This document shows positions 34,227 through 45,195 of a stretch of DNA of 64,000 bases, in pieces; position 1 is the stretch's first letter, and every line of letters starts with the position of its first letter. The notes beneath the pieces were generated by a model. It saw nothing but the letters and a program-made list of their open reading frames with translations. It had not been told where the DNA came from and searched no databases. Source of the DNA: Amaurobius ferox (lineage: Eukaryota > Arthropoda > Arachnida > Araneae > Amaurobiidae); NCBI GenBank assembly GCA_951213105.1, contig OX578147.1, positions 125,654,822 to 125,718,821 of the forward strand, given 5' to 3'. The position numbers were made by a program, and so were the translations under genes.

Positions 34227-34795
34227 GTTGCTTATAAGGACATTTGTATGGTAACAAATATGGTAAGCCATATATTTGCGGCAACCCGATCGGGCTTCAA
34301 CATGCCTGATAAGTCAGACTGTATAGTTAAGAACTCTATTTCCTCCAGATGGCGCATGTATCTTTATGAAGATGTCTAGAAGGCGATCAATTACGATCCA
34401 ACAAATAACACAGTTTAATAGCAATTGTCATAATTTTGAAATTAAGTCCATTATTGTTTACAAACACAGCGAAAGTGCCTTAACTCTAAAGTAGAAATGC
34501 CGTTTTTAGTAGGAACAAAACATCAAAGGTGTTACATTTCAAAATAGAAATGTATTTTCCACGCGAATAAAATAACAACAGTTTTAGTATTTTTTCTTAT
34601 TGACAGCGCCTAAAAAGTGCTTCATGTGATTACGTATGGAGTTCAGTGGCAGCTTGTGAGGTGAAGCAGGAAAAGCGCTGCTTCACTTAAAGTTATCGGC
34701 TGAATGGATTATTATTATTATTTGGCGAATTTTTCAGAATCGTTTGGATCTTTTTAGATGACATTTAACTACACTTGTGCCAGTAGCATGATGGG
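34227..34795. other. spacer
   Basis: No downstream THAP exon or other gene is recognised. Confidence 0.3.
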
Positions 34796-35050
34796 TTTTG
34801 ATGATGTTCGTTGTGGGGGAATCCCGTTACTGAATCTGCTTCACCTATCTCTAAAGTCAGGAGCAGCCACTGATGATGTGTTTTGATGATGTTTGTTGTG
34901 GGGAAATCTCGTCACTAAATCTGCTTCACTTATTCCTGAAGTCAGGAGCAGCCACTGATGGAGTATTTTGATGATGTTCGTTGTGGAGTAATCCCGTCGC
35001 TGAATCTGCTTCACCCATTCCTAAAGTCAGGGGCCGCCACTGTTGGAGGG
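34796..35050 (+). repeat. tandem array, three 85-bp units
   Basis: TTTTGATGATGTTCGTTGTG or a variant starts at 34796, 34881 and 34966. Each unit ends with AAGTCAGGAGCAGCCACTG-type sequence (GGGGCCGCCAC in the last). Confidence 0.85.
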
Positions 35051-36043
35051 TTTATATCCTTCGGCAGGGTACCAAGAGTTGAAAGTATATAAAACTATTT
35101 CAAAAATTTATAATTTTTTGAAAGTAAGTAAAATTATTTCAAAAATTCATAATTTTTTGGAAGGATATTTATCTTTTGTATTTGTCCGGGTGTTTTTACC
35201 ATGAAGTGATTTTGTGAGATTTCAATAATTTTTGTAGAAATATTTATCAACACGATTACGCAACAATCATATAGTAGCCATTGCAAATTTTATTATACCT
35301 CTAATTACCATTTATTCATGCATTTTCAATTTTTGAAATTCTATATTAAATTTATCTTGAAGTTTTAAACGAAAAGTATGTATTTCACACAAAAACACGT
35401 AACATGAGCATTACTGATTGAAACCAGCTCGGTAGTTTAGGCTGAAGGTCCATCAACGCTGTAGAAAATGGTCGAAGGTTCATAATTTTTTCAATTTTTT
35501 AAACTAAATCAAATGTATTTTTAAGTTTAAAAAAATTGTACCTCTCATCAGAATACACAAAATAATTCATCATTCATAAAATCAGTTCAATAGTTAAGGC
35601 TGTAGGTCCTTTAAAATTGAGAGAAAAAAAAATAGGCCAAACCGAAAATCGCAAAAGTGCACTTTAAGTTCGATATTCTGGGATGCTACCCCACCTTTTG
35701 TAAAACTTTTGTTTTAGCCAGCTTCTTGGTAATAATACACAAAAATTAGCAAAGTTTATAGCTATCTTGGAAGCTGAGATACAAACATCAGAAAATCGAG
35801 TTTTGTCACGTATAAAATACACATGTCAGCTACAGAGTTGGAAATAACGACTTAAGGGGAAAATGCTTTCTTAAATGTAATTAATTTCAAAACCACCTCC
35901 ATTTGTGCACAAATGTATTTAAATATATTAATTTTATTATATATACATTAATTTACATTAATTTACAGTATAATGTAAATTAATGTATATTGATATTTAT
36001 TCGGAAATGTATGTGATGTCTGGTTTTAACCTAGATCATTAAT
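35051..36043. other. AT-rich intergenic DNA
   Basis: Nothing coding. It ends with the perfect hairpin described separately. Confidence 0.35.
35941..35990. repeat. perfect 19-bp inverted repeat, 12-bp loop
   Basis: ATATACATTAATTTACATT at 35941-35959 is exactly reverse-complemented at 35972-35990. It lies ~55 bp before the Helentron-like element at 36044. Confidence 0.9.
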
Positions 36044-37741
36044 ACTTTCCTTATATACATAGTATAATGTATAGGGAAAGTATTGTGATGGGGTCGAAAA
36101 TTTAAATTCGATTTTTCCATGGAAGAGCACGTTCCGAGCATCCCTGAAATCATATCGAACGTTTTTGAGGTTATATTTGTGTTTATCCTCGAAACTGTGG
36201 AAGCTACATGTCTCACGACCGATTGGAACGTTTCGAGCGAAATTTATAATTAATGAATACTTGAAGCCTATTGATTCTAAATGCAATCGAAAGTTGGTAA
36301 TACCCCCCCCCCCCCCAATTTTCTATTGAAATTTAAAAAAAATCAGAATCTACAATAATGTTATGTAAATAACCATTTCTTGTCAAAATTTCCTTAAAAA
36401 AATAATTGATATAAACTTGAAAAAGCTAGTATGAACCATTTTCGTGATATTCCACATTTTTCGAATAAATTAATCAAAAAATCATACAAAATTAAAAAAA
36501 TATATAGTAACTATTGTGAAATATGTTCACTTTTTATATGTAATATCATACGGTAAATTTGTTAACATCATTCTTGTGACTCTAGCTCGTTCCATTCATG
36601 AGAGAAGATACTTTTAAATGATAGTTTTGTATTTTGACGCCTAACAATTCGCCAACAGTCATTTATATACCGGGTGGCCATGAAATAACGTGAGGTTTTT
36701 AGAGCCTTCTGGCGAGTAATGTATTGGGCGAAACGTAACAAAATTCTGTGGGTGGACATAGTTGAACATGCGGTTTAGATTTCTAAAAAAAAAAATAGTT
36801 TCAAAAGTCGCCTCCAGGGGAAATTTTGGCGCTGAAAAAGTGTAGTAGTGTGAATAATGAATGAGTAAATGCCAAATGAGACAGTTCACATCAATTTTGT
36901 TAACAATGCATGACAACGTTTATTGTTAATTACAAATGAAGTAATTGTTAAGTAATATTGTTGAAGTAATATTGTTAGTTACATATGACCACTATTGTGA
37001 TGTTCCACTGCATGCGTTGCACGACATATTCCACCGGTAGTTTCAAATCGTTGAATCATGTTTCGTCAGTTTGTTAAGCTCATCGGTCCTCGTTGTAACT
37101 TCTTCAACCGCCGAAATTCACGAAGGGCAGCATTGGCATTCTCATTCAGCTGATAATACAGCTTGACTAACAAAGCGCGGTGACGTAGGGTAAGAGCCAT
37201 CGAATTTTGTTACGTTTCGTCCAATACTCGCTAGAGGCTTCGTCCAATACATTACTCGATAGAGGCCTCTAAACACCTCACATTATTTTATGGCCACCAG
37301 GTATAAGAAGTGCTTTTCACTTTGTTTGTAACGCTTGGCGATAAATATGGTGACACATTTAGCAAAATATCTCTAAATTGGCGATATTTCGCCCCAGATG
37401 GACGAAAATATCGTCAAAATTGCAAAAATCACAAATCACGGTAAATAACGAAAATAATGCCAAACTAATGAATTAATTATTCAAATATTTTAATAAATGG
37501 ACTGTACTGCTTAGCTCTAACATGGTCACTATTGACAATTGTCAATTTAGAGTTGCCTGAAATATCAGTTAATTGGGTACTTCGAAATAGTTTTACGCGC
37601 TGTCATCCGGACAAGCGTACAATGTACAATTCAACGTTAGAAACACCGTGCCGTGGAACTTATACATCATTTTCATCTGTGAAAGAAGCACGTTTATTGT
37701 ATTGTATAGGGAAAGTAAGACGTTGCCCACATCATTTTTTT
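36044..37741 (+). mobile_element. Helentron-like type 3 element interrupted by a DNA transposon
   Basis: The 5' hairpin (ACTTTCC..GTATA..TATAGGGAAAGT), the GTATTGTGATGGGGTCGAAA block and the 3' end GGGAAAGTAAGACGTTGCCC plus ACATCATTTTTTT show membership of the same superfamily as the type 1 copies. The body is clearly diverged and has lost the TG microsatellite. Without the insert at 36670-37301 it would be about 1.07 kb. A run of 13 C lies near 36304. Confidence 0.65.
36670..37301 (-). mobile_element. DUF4817-type DNA transposon remnant, nested, TA target site
   Basis: Begins CCGGGTGGCCATGAAATAAC and ends as the imperfect reverse complement (...TTATTTTATGGCCACCAGG), giving inverted repeats that extend ~75-100 bp. 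TA flanks both ends (36668-36669 and 37302-37303). On the minus strand ~37200 to ~36980 encodes MALTLRHRALLVKLYYQLN, ALREFRRLKKLQRGPMSL and a stop-interrupted RFETTGGICRAT. This is the N-terminal helix-turn-helix (DUF4817) of IS630/Tc1-mariner-related transposons. The catalytic domain is absent, so the copy is internally deleted. The paralogous sequence near 1880 lacks it, giving an exact empty site. Confidence 0.75.
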
Positions 37742-38060
37742 ATTTTGGCGGATCTAGTACAACCTGTTATTAGAAATTGGTCACTTTAACCTTTAGGATC
37801 ACTTCAAGATTTTTTTTATTATAATTGAAGCGCATTAAAAATTATTACAATCTTGCACACTAAAAGAAAATGTATGTGCAGTCGGTAGCGGGAAATCTAA
37901 GGGTCGTACGGCCATGAAATTTTGTACACTGATAATTTAGGACCCGAAAAGGTGCACATCGACGTTATTTATTTAAATTTGCAAATCTTTTTTTTAGATG
38001 TAATATGTTATAGATTGATTAACAACGATTTTGTGTAACATTCACACAAACCGATTATTT
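37742..38060. other. spacer
   Basis: Nothing recognised. Confidence 0.3.
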
Positions 38061-38246
38061 AGCGACCGTCTGCGAATGGGACTGCTGGGACAAACAAAAT
38101 CATTACAGAGACAGTCTGTGAACGGGACAGCTGGGACAAGAGAAATCATTATAGCAGCCATCTGGGAATGGGACATCTGGGACAAGAAAAATCATTATAG
38201 CGACCGTCTGCGAATGGGACAGCTGGAGCCAGAAAAATCATCACGT
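38061..38246 (+). repeat. tandem array, four ~46-bp units
   Basis: AGCGACCGTCTGCGAATGGG and variants start at 38061, 38108, 38153 and 38199. Each unit contains GGGAC.GCTGGGACAAG.AAA and ATCATTA. Confidence 0.8.
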
Positions 38247-38870
38247 CAAGAAGGAATGATCAAAGCGTGAATCGCTAACACCTGAACAGAGAAATGTTGT
38301 ACGGCTCCTACTAGTCAACTCCTATATGATTCTTCCACCTCCACTTCATATAAAGTTAGTGTTTTTCAAAAACTTTATGAAGGCAACGGTTATAAATGCT
38401 GATGGGTTTCTGTATCTAAAGCAAAAATTTCCTCATCTCGAATGCTGAAATCGAAGAAGGCATTTTTGTGGTCTCCCAAATAAGAGCGTTGATTGCAGAG
38501 AGAAAATTTGAAAAATCAGCCATTTAAAAGTATTGTGGAAAAACTTTTCTGAAATTTTAAAGCCTCGAACTACCGTGATATTGGGGGTGAACTTTTGCAG
38601 TCATACAAAAACATGGACTGTGATATGTCCCTGAAAATACATTTACTGGAATCCCACCTAGATTTCTTCCCTGACAATCTGTGTGCTGTTAGTAATGAAC
38701 AGGGGGGGGGGGGGCATTTCTACCGAGATACCTTTGCAATAGAAACGAGGTACCAGGGACAGTGAAGTGCAGTAAGGCTTGCTGATTACTGTTAGACGTT
38801 GAAGTGGGACGTTCCAAATGTCAAACACAGACGGAAGTCAACAACTGAAAAACTGTCACATTTTAGGTAC
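38230..38870 (+). pseudogene. broken copy of a multicopy arthropod gene of unknown function
   Basis: Pieces in shifting frames match, from memory, a widespread uncharacterised arthropod protein family often present in many copies. In order they are ESLTPEQRNVVRLL, PPPLHIKLVFFKNFMKA, LYLKQKFPHLEC, SYKNMDCDMSLKIHLLESH then LDFFPDN, RYQGQ, LADYC and TLKWDVPNVKHRRKS. No catalytic motif or function is known to me. Stops, frameshifts and a poly-G expansion (~12 G at 38702) break it. I cannot tell whether the family is a host gene carried by transposons or a transposon gene itself. Confidence 0.55.
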
Positions 38871-39650
38871 GTTCAATAGTGTGCTTAATGCATGTAAATA
38901 CACGCATTCCTTCCACACTTAAAATGGGTGTCACAGCAAAACACCGGATGATAGAGAAAAACTATCTAAATTTATGTATTCAGTGTGAAAAATTCTATTC
39001 AGCCGAGACGTGCTCCCTCGAGTGCCAAGAAAAAAGTTTAACTTTGTTTAACGGCGAAACATATCATGCATAAAAATAAATAAGACGAAGGTAAATAATT
39101 CGTATATTTTGAAGAAACAATATTTGTACAATTTTTCTTCAACAGAAAACAGTGACTGAAAATAAATCTAAATTTATAATACAGTCCTGTTTCTTTTAAA
39201 ATAAGACAAGATACAAAATATAATCATATTTAATTTACGCTTAAAATATTTTGGTCTTTTGTCATGAGCTCGTAATGTACTTTGAGTTTCATTCAATTTA
39301 TTTGCACACAAGAAATAGAAAAGTTTATAAAATAAATAAACATCTAGTCTAGTAATGGGAAGAAAATTGGAAGAAATACATGCTTTAAGACGCCGGTGAG
39401 ATTTAAATGCATTAGCAAATTCTCAGTTTATGCAAAAACTCAGAAAGGAAAGTTATAAAAAGAAAAATAAATTTAATTACATTTGTTGCATGAGTAGAAC
39501 AGAGAATGTTACAGAAGATGTATGTTAACAGAAGATGTATGTTAAGACGCAAGAAAATTGAATTCGAAAACTGCCTTTATTAACGTGATGCAGTGCTATA
39601 GTTGAAACACATAACAACAAATAAACTTGCATTAATGCTTTTTTCTCTAT

Positions 39651-39689
<39 letters not shown>

Positions 39690-39740
39690 GACGTATGACA
39701 CTATCATTTATAGCAACCACAAAATGAAAGGAAGCAAAAT
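38871..39740. other. spacer with a CA/TA microsatellite
   Basis: (CA)n followed by (TA)n at about 39653-39689. No gene recognised. Confidence 0.4.
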
Positions 39741-41070
39741 GTGGACAATTAGAATAAGTGCGAGATACAGTAAGAAGAGGTGCGCGTATGCAAATTTTTC
39801 ATTTCCACGCCTGTTCGTCACGTGATAGCGTTGGTAAGAGATTTAAAGGATTTGGCGCGTGTGGACAGTTGTTGTTCCAAGTGGAAGTTTTACGGGAAAT
39901 ATTTAATTGACGAACTTGAAATTTTCGGTATGTCCTCCCGATATCACTTAGATGATTTTACGCGCGGTCGTATTATGGAAAGATCGAAGAAGGGTGAAAA
40001 ATTACAGATATTGCCAGGGTGTTCGACATCGCCCACAGCGTTGTTTCTCGGCTGTGGCAAGCATTTAAAACAACTGGAATGTGTAGCAAGTGTCACGGGC
40101 GAGGTCGTATTAGAAGTACGACCTGCAGGAGAAAGGTACATTGTCCTACCGGCAAAAAGGGACCGGCGCACCACAGCTCAGCAGGTTGCAGATCAGTTTC
40201 TTGCTACCACAGGACAGCGGATTTCCATAAAAACTGTAGAAAGACGTTTAGGAGAAGAAGGACTATACGCCCGCAGACCTGTTGTGTGTGTCCCATTGTT
40301 CAGACTGCACCATGCCGCCCGTTTACAGTGGTGTCGTGAGCATTGCAATTGAACCGAACAAGACTGGTCTTGCGTACTATTCTCAGATGAGAGTAGGTTC
40401 AGTCTGTCATCGGATTGTAGAAGCCAACTGATCTGGCATGAGAGTGGTACTGCTTATCGTCCAGAAAATATCCAAGAAAGGGATCGATATCCGACATGCA
40501 ATATCATGGTCACCGACATACAGCATCATTATTAATGGCCGCACGCCCCTACATGTAGTTGCAACTGGAATTATGACCTGCCAACGATACATTGATGAAG
40601 TTCCGCTGCCTCATGTTCGACTTTTCCATGGTGCGAACACTCGCTTTTCAGGATTGTCTGGTCAGGGAGGGTATTCAATGCCCAGTATGGCTGCCAGCAC
40701 GTTCTCCAGATCTTTATTCCATTTTAAATGTTTGGGATGCCTTGGGGTGGCAACTTGCTGGTCGAAGATATCCTCCAACAAATAAGAACACCCTCAGCCG
40801 TGCACTGACAGAGGAGTGGGATAACTTGTCTCAACAACAGCTGGATAATGTTGCGTAAAGCATGACATGACGTGTGGAATGTTACAACGCACTCCACTGT
40901 GGACATATCCCGTACTGACACCTTACTCAAAGGTGCCTGCTGTCGTTCATATGAATTTTTCCATTTCTCCGTACGCAGCATAAAATGAACACTTTTTTCT
41001 TTCAGATGTTTCAAAACCTTCTGAATTTCCCAGAAAAATAAAATATCTTTATTCTAATGTCCGAACAGTG
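39741..41070 (+). mobile_element. Tc1-like DNA transposon, dead
   Basis: Outer ends pair: GGACAATTAGAATAAG at ~39743 and, on the minus strand from 41061, GGACATTAGAATAAAG. The element spans about 1.33 kb and contains a broken transposase. Confidence 0.7.
39929..40918 (+). pseudogene. Tc1-like transposase, frameshifted and internally deleted
   Basis: Starts MSSRYHLDDFTRGRIMERSK (helix-turn-helix). It shifts frame to FDIAHSVVSRLWQAFKTTG, then RYIVLPAKRDRRTTAQQVA, VERRLGEEGLYARRP and HAARLQWCREH. The first catalytic motif LFSDESRFSLSSDC is at ~40378-40420, and later GRTPLHVVATG, RYIDE, SPDLYSI, LNVWDALGWQL and ALTEEWD follow. The segment that should carry the second catalytic Asp between VRLFHGA and FQDCLVREG (~40630-40655) is mostly gone. 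Several stops and frame changes, plus loss of that Asp, make it inactive. It reads like a full-length Tc1-family protein otherwise. Confidence 0.85.
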
Positions 41071-41185
41071 TGGAAACAATATTTTATCCTGCTGGGCCTC
41101 CACCCCCGCATAATGTTGTGCTACATTGCAATTTCTGATCCGTTATTAGTAATAGTCATTAATCCATTATTAATAATTAGTAATA

Positions 41186-41189
<4 letters not shown>

Positions 41190-41230
<41 letters not shown>
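41190..41230. repeat. (TA)n microsatellite
   Basis: About 18 TA repeats. Together with 41938-41966 it brackets the next element. Confidence 0.9.
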
Positions 41231-41232
<2 letters not shown>

Positions 41233-41934
41233 GGGTGTTTCAAAACTAATGGAACAAACTTCAAGAGGGGATAGAACACATCGAAACAAATACTTTTCGT
41301 CAGAGAATGCATGGTCGCAAGTTAAACGGTTAGGTGCTAGAGGGCGTTTTCCATTTCCCCAGATACACCATATTTCGTAACGCAAAGACATATAAAAGCG
41401 CTGGCTCTCGCATGCACCGTCACTAGCGATTTGAAAACGTTTATGTGGCATAAACACATAAGCCGCACCATGGAATGGGGTACACCTGTGGTATCAGGAT
41501 GATCTTCTACATGACACAGAATCTCTTCTGACGTGTTCGTCGTTCTGACACTTCTTCTGCGGCCTATATCATGCGTGACGGCAATGAAGGTTCCCCTTTC
41601 AGCCAGCTGTCGGTACAAGCAGTAAAACATTCTGTGATACGGCAGACGCCTGTTGGGGAAGCCTTCTTTGAGCTTTCCTTCTATTACCATTGAGGAGATC
41701 GTCGAATTCGTCATTCGTATACTGATCCATCCCAAGTCATTAATAACAGTGCATGCGAAAACTGCTGCTTTAGATGTCTTTAAGTTGCGAAAGCCAGTAT
41801 ATCTAGGGAAATGGAAAGCACCCTCTAGCGCCTTATCGCTTAACTTGCGACCATGTATTCTTTAACGGAAAGTGTTTAGTTTTATGTATTCTATCACCAC
41901 CCCTTAAAGTTTGTCCTTTAGGTTTGAAACACCT

Positions 41935-41937
<3 letters not shown>
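41231..41937 (-). mobile_element. DUF4817-like DNA transposon remnant with long inverted repeats
   Basis: The left end CAGGGTGTTTCAAAACTAAT and the right end (minus strand) CAAGGTGTTTCAAACCTAAA start inverted repeats that can be followed, with gaps, for ~200 bp (both contain GGTCGCAAGTTAA and GGCGCTAGAGGG-type words). Between them the minus strand (41735 to ~41450) encodes FPNRRLPYHRMFYCLYRQL, AERGTFIAVTHDIGRRRSV, a NTSEEILCHVEDHP segment, and then the right side of a helix-turn-helix. This resembles N-terminal transposon helix-turn-helix domains of the DUF4817 type. No catalytic domain remains. It sits inside a TA microsatellite, as expected for a TA-targeting element. Confidence 0.65.

Positions 41938-41966
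<29 letters not shown>
41938..41966. repeat. (TA)n microsatellite
   Basis: About 14 TA repeats on the right side of the element. Confidence 0.9.
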
Positions 41967-41967
<1 letters not shown>

Positions 41968-42110
41968 GTGATTTAAAACGAAAACTTATTTCCAAGTACA
42001 AAGAATTTTTTGATACTCATCAAAATTTAAACATTCCATATGTAGTAATCATACCCAAATTTCACAAGGACCCAGTAAAATTTAGAACAGTTACCAGTGG
42101 ACAGAACTCT

Positions 42111-42408
42111 TAGACTACGAAAGCTCAAGGACTCAAGGACGGGGTTTAGTGAAGTGCCCATGAGAGGAAATAATCCTCACTTTAAACTTCCGGCGAAAAG
42201 GAAAAAAGTCAGAAAAGAAATTACTAAAAGGATTTTGAACAACTAAGATATGCTTGGGGGGGGGGCAGTGACCGAGATCATGCCCTTCCCCAAATCTTTA
42301 GGAAGGGAAAGAGCTGGGGCCCGAGGGGGTTCCCAGCAGAAGAGAAAAAAAGGTGGGGAAGAAGAGGGGCGCCCCGAAGGGCGCAGGGTCTTGAGCTTGA
42401 GGAATGCC
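42111..42408. other. GC-rich insert between RT blocks
   Basis: Interrupts the reverse transcriptase between SGQNS and KKLLK. Contains a run of nine to ten G, GGGGCCCGAGGGGG-type words and GCGCCCCGAAGGGCGC, a perfect GC palindrome near 42367. Origin unknown. Confidence 0.4.
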
Positions 42409-42983
42409 TAGTAGCTGCAAAAAACTTCTCAAAGTCTTAAACAGTCTATTTCATGAAATTTCCAAAGAAATATATTGCATCATCAGAAATAGCCATGAAC
42501 TTATTCAAAAACTGAAATCCTTTACTACCAGTGACTCAATCCAAACTTTGGATTTTAAAGATTCTTTTAATAACATCATCATCAAAGATTTATTTTCGGT
42601 CATTAAACAACTCTTCGATTTATTTAAATTAAATACTCTTACTAAATTTGGTTCGTCTACCTTTAAAAATTTATTACATTTTGTTCTATTTTACAACTAT
42701 TTTGTACCGGTTAATGCTGTATACCTCAAAACGATTGGAGAACCGCAAGGATCCACTAGCAGCTTTATACTCGCCATTATCTATCTTTACTTTTACGAAA
42801 GACAATCCACTCTGATTACGCATAACATTTCTATTTTTCGCTACATTGATGATGTGCTTCTTTGTTTTCATACTCCAGATGATTATTTCTCACACTTTAT
42901 TTATCCATTCAATCTTGAGTTAATACCTAATGAATTCCACACTTGCAAATTTGTAAATTATCTTAATATCACTATTTATATAC

Positions 42984-43777
42984 AAAAAAATCTGATGTGG
43001 GCAGCACATGACATTCCTTATATAATGCAATGGATTTACTACTTTTACAGTAAAAAAAATAGATTATTTTTATAGTAGTTATTTATATTCTTTCCAATAT
43101 ATTGAATTTTCGTCAATGAGTCTTTTTTTCCATGTCGTCATCAATGAGTCGTCATTGATTTAGCGTCATTTCTATCCATTTGGCGAGTTTTTCGTTAATT
43201 TAGCAACAATTAAAAAGCCGCCAAGCTGGCGACATACCACCAAATTCGTCGCCAAAATCTCGCCAAGCGTTATGGACGAAGAACCAAGTTATTCTTACAA
43301 CAGATAAATAACTTTTGGCGTTCAAATACAAAAGTATTACTCAAAGTACATTTTATCATGAATGGAACGAGCTAGATCCACGAGAATGATGTCACCCAAT
43401 TTATCGCATGGTATTACATGTGAAAAGTGAACATGTTTCTCAATAGGAAATATAATTTTTTAATTTTATATGACTTTTTGATAATTTTTTGAAAAATGTG
43501 CAATGTCTCGAGAACGGTTCATGTTAGCGTTCTAAAATTTATGTCAATCGTCTTCTAATGAAAAATTGGATAAAGAATGTCTATTTGCGTAACTTTATTA
43601 GCGGTTTTGATTTTTTGACGAATTTTTTAAATTTTCACTCGAAAATTTAGGGGGTTCTGAACATTCGATTGCGTATAAAAACAATAGGCTTCCAGTGTTT
43701 ACGGATTGTGATTTTTGTATCAAATTTCGTTCGAATCGGTTCAATCGTTCGTCAGTTATCGTCTCCGCAGACTCACT

Positions 43778-43815
<38 letters not shown>

Positions 43816-43942
43816 CATCACTTTAAAAATGTTTGATTCGTGATCAGGGATGCTTGAAACGTGCTCTCCCGTCGAAAACTCGAATTCGAATTTTCGACCC
43901 CGTCACAATACTTTCCTTATACATTATGTATATAAGGAAAGT
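42984..43942 (-). mobile_element. HINE-like element, copy F, nested in the RT gene
   Basis: Complete minus-strand copy from AAAAAAATCTGATGTGGGCA (42984) to the hairpin ending ATAAGGAAAGT (43942). It interrupts the coding frame between NYLNITIY and TTIYDKRHQF, so it is younger than the retroelement. (CA)n of ~30 bp near 43780-43810. Confidence 0.75.
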
Positions 43943-44137
43943 AATAACTCATCCATTACTACTATTTATGATAAGAGACATCAATTCAAAGTTAATGTAA
44001 AATTCTTCCCCCATTATTTTTCCTGCCTTAGTAACCAAGTTTATAAAAATCTAATCGTTAGCTATTTGCTGCGAATCAAACGTCTGGATAGTAATAAGTG
44101 TACACTATCACATATTAATCGTCTCAAAAGTCCATGA

Positions 44138-44256
44138 TATATGAACAATTTACCACCTTATTTGTAGATCGCAGTATAAGTACGATAATCAATAGTAGTT
44201 GAAACACCATAAAATAAACACCGCCCCGGCGGATAAAATAAAAATGTGCAAATACT
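44138..44256. other. short spacer between nested elements
   Basis: Probably more of the retroelement 3' region (CACCGCCCCGGCGG hairpin near 44219), with no open frame. Confidence 0.3.
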
Positions 44257-45195
44257 AAAAAAATCTGATGTGGGCAACACATGACTTTCCTTATATAATG
44301 AAAAGAATTTACTACCTTTACAGTAAAAAAATAAGTTTTTCTTATAGTAGATACTAATATTCTTTCCAAGATATTGAATTTTCGGCAATCAGTCGTCATT
44401 TTCATTGATTTAGCGTCATTTTTATCCATTTGGCGAGATTTTCGTTAATTTGGCAACATTTCAAAAAGTCGCCAAGTTGGCGATATTCCGCCAAATTCGT
44501 CGCCAAAATCTCGCCAAGCGTTATGCACTAAGAAAAAAGTTATTCTTACAGCAGATAAATGACTATTGGCGTTCAAATACAAAAGTATTATTCAAAGTAT
44601 ATTTTTTCATGAATGGAACGAGCTAGATCCACGAGAATGATTTCACTCAATTTATCGCATGGTATTACATATGAAAAGTGAACATGTTTCTCAATAGGAA
44701 TTTTTTTTTTATGTGACTTTTTCATAATATTTTTGAAAAATGTTCAATATCTCGAGAACGGTTCATGTTAGCGTTCTAAAATTTATGCCAATCGTTTTCT
44801 AATGAAAAATTACATAAGAAATGTCTGTTTAGGTAACTTTATTATCTGTTTTGATTTATTGACGATTTTTTCAAAATTTCATTCGAAAATTTAGGGGGGT
44901 TCTGAACATTCGATTACGTATAAAAACAATAGGCTTCCAATGTTTACGGATTGTGATTTTTGTACCAAATTTGGTTCGAATCGGTCCATTCGTTCGTCAG
45001 TTATCGTCTCCACAGACTCACTGACACACACACACACACATATTTTCACACACACACACACACACAGACATCACTTCAAAAATGTTTGATTCGTGATCAG
45101 GAATGCTTGAAACGTGCTCTCCCGTCGAAAACTCGAATTCGAATTTTCGACCCCGTCACAATACTTTCCTTATACATTATGTATATAAGGAAAGT
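44257..45195 (-). mobile_element. HINE-like element, copy G
   Basis: Complete, same orientation as copy F and 315 bp away. The microsatellite is interrupted by ATATTTTCA (~45040). Confidence 0.75.

Larger units (their letters stand above)
41970..44137 (+). pseudogene. Penelope-like reverse transcriptase, split by two insertions
   Basis: Three coding blocks on the plus strand. Block 1 (41970-42110) has NIPYVVIIPKFHKDPVKF and RTVTSGQNS. Block 2 (42412-42983) runs KKLLKVLNSLFHEI, LDFKDSFNNI, VYLKTIGEPQGSTSS and the catalytic box RYIDDVLL (YIDD at ~42842-42853), then FVNYLNITIY. Block 3 (43943-44137) has TTIYDKRHQFKVNVKFFPHY and RIKRLDSNK. The order (PKxHK, motif A, QG, YxDD, YDKR) is that of Penelope-like elements; a related DIRS-type RT is less likely. 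Block 1 and block 2 are separated by ~300 bp of foreign GC-rich sequence. Blocks 2 and 3 are separated by a HINE-like element. No GIY-YIG endonuclease was found. Confidence 0.6.
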
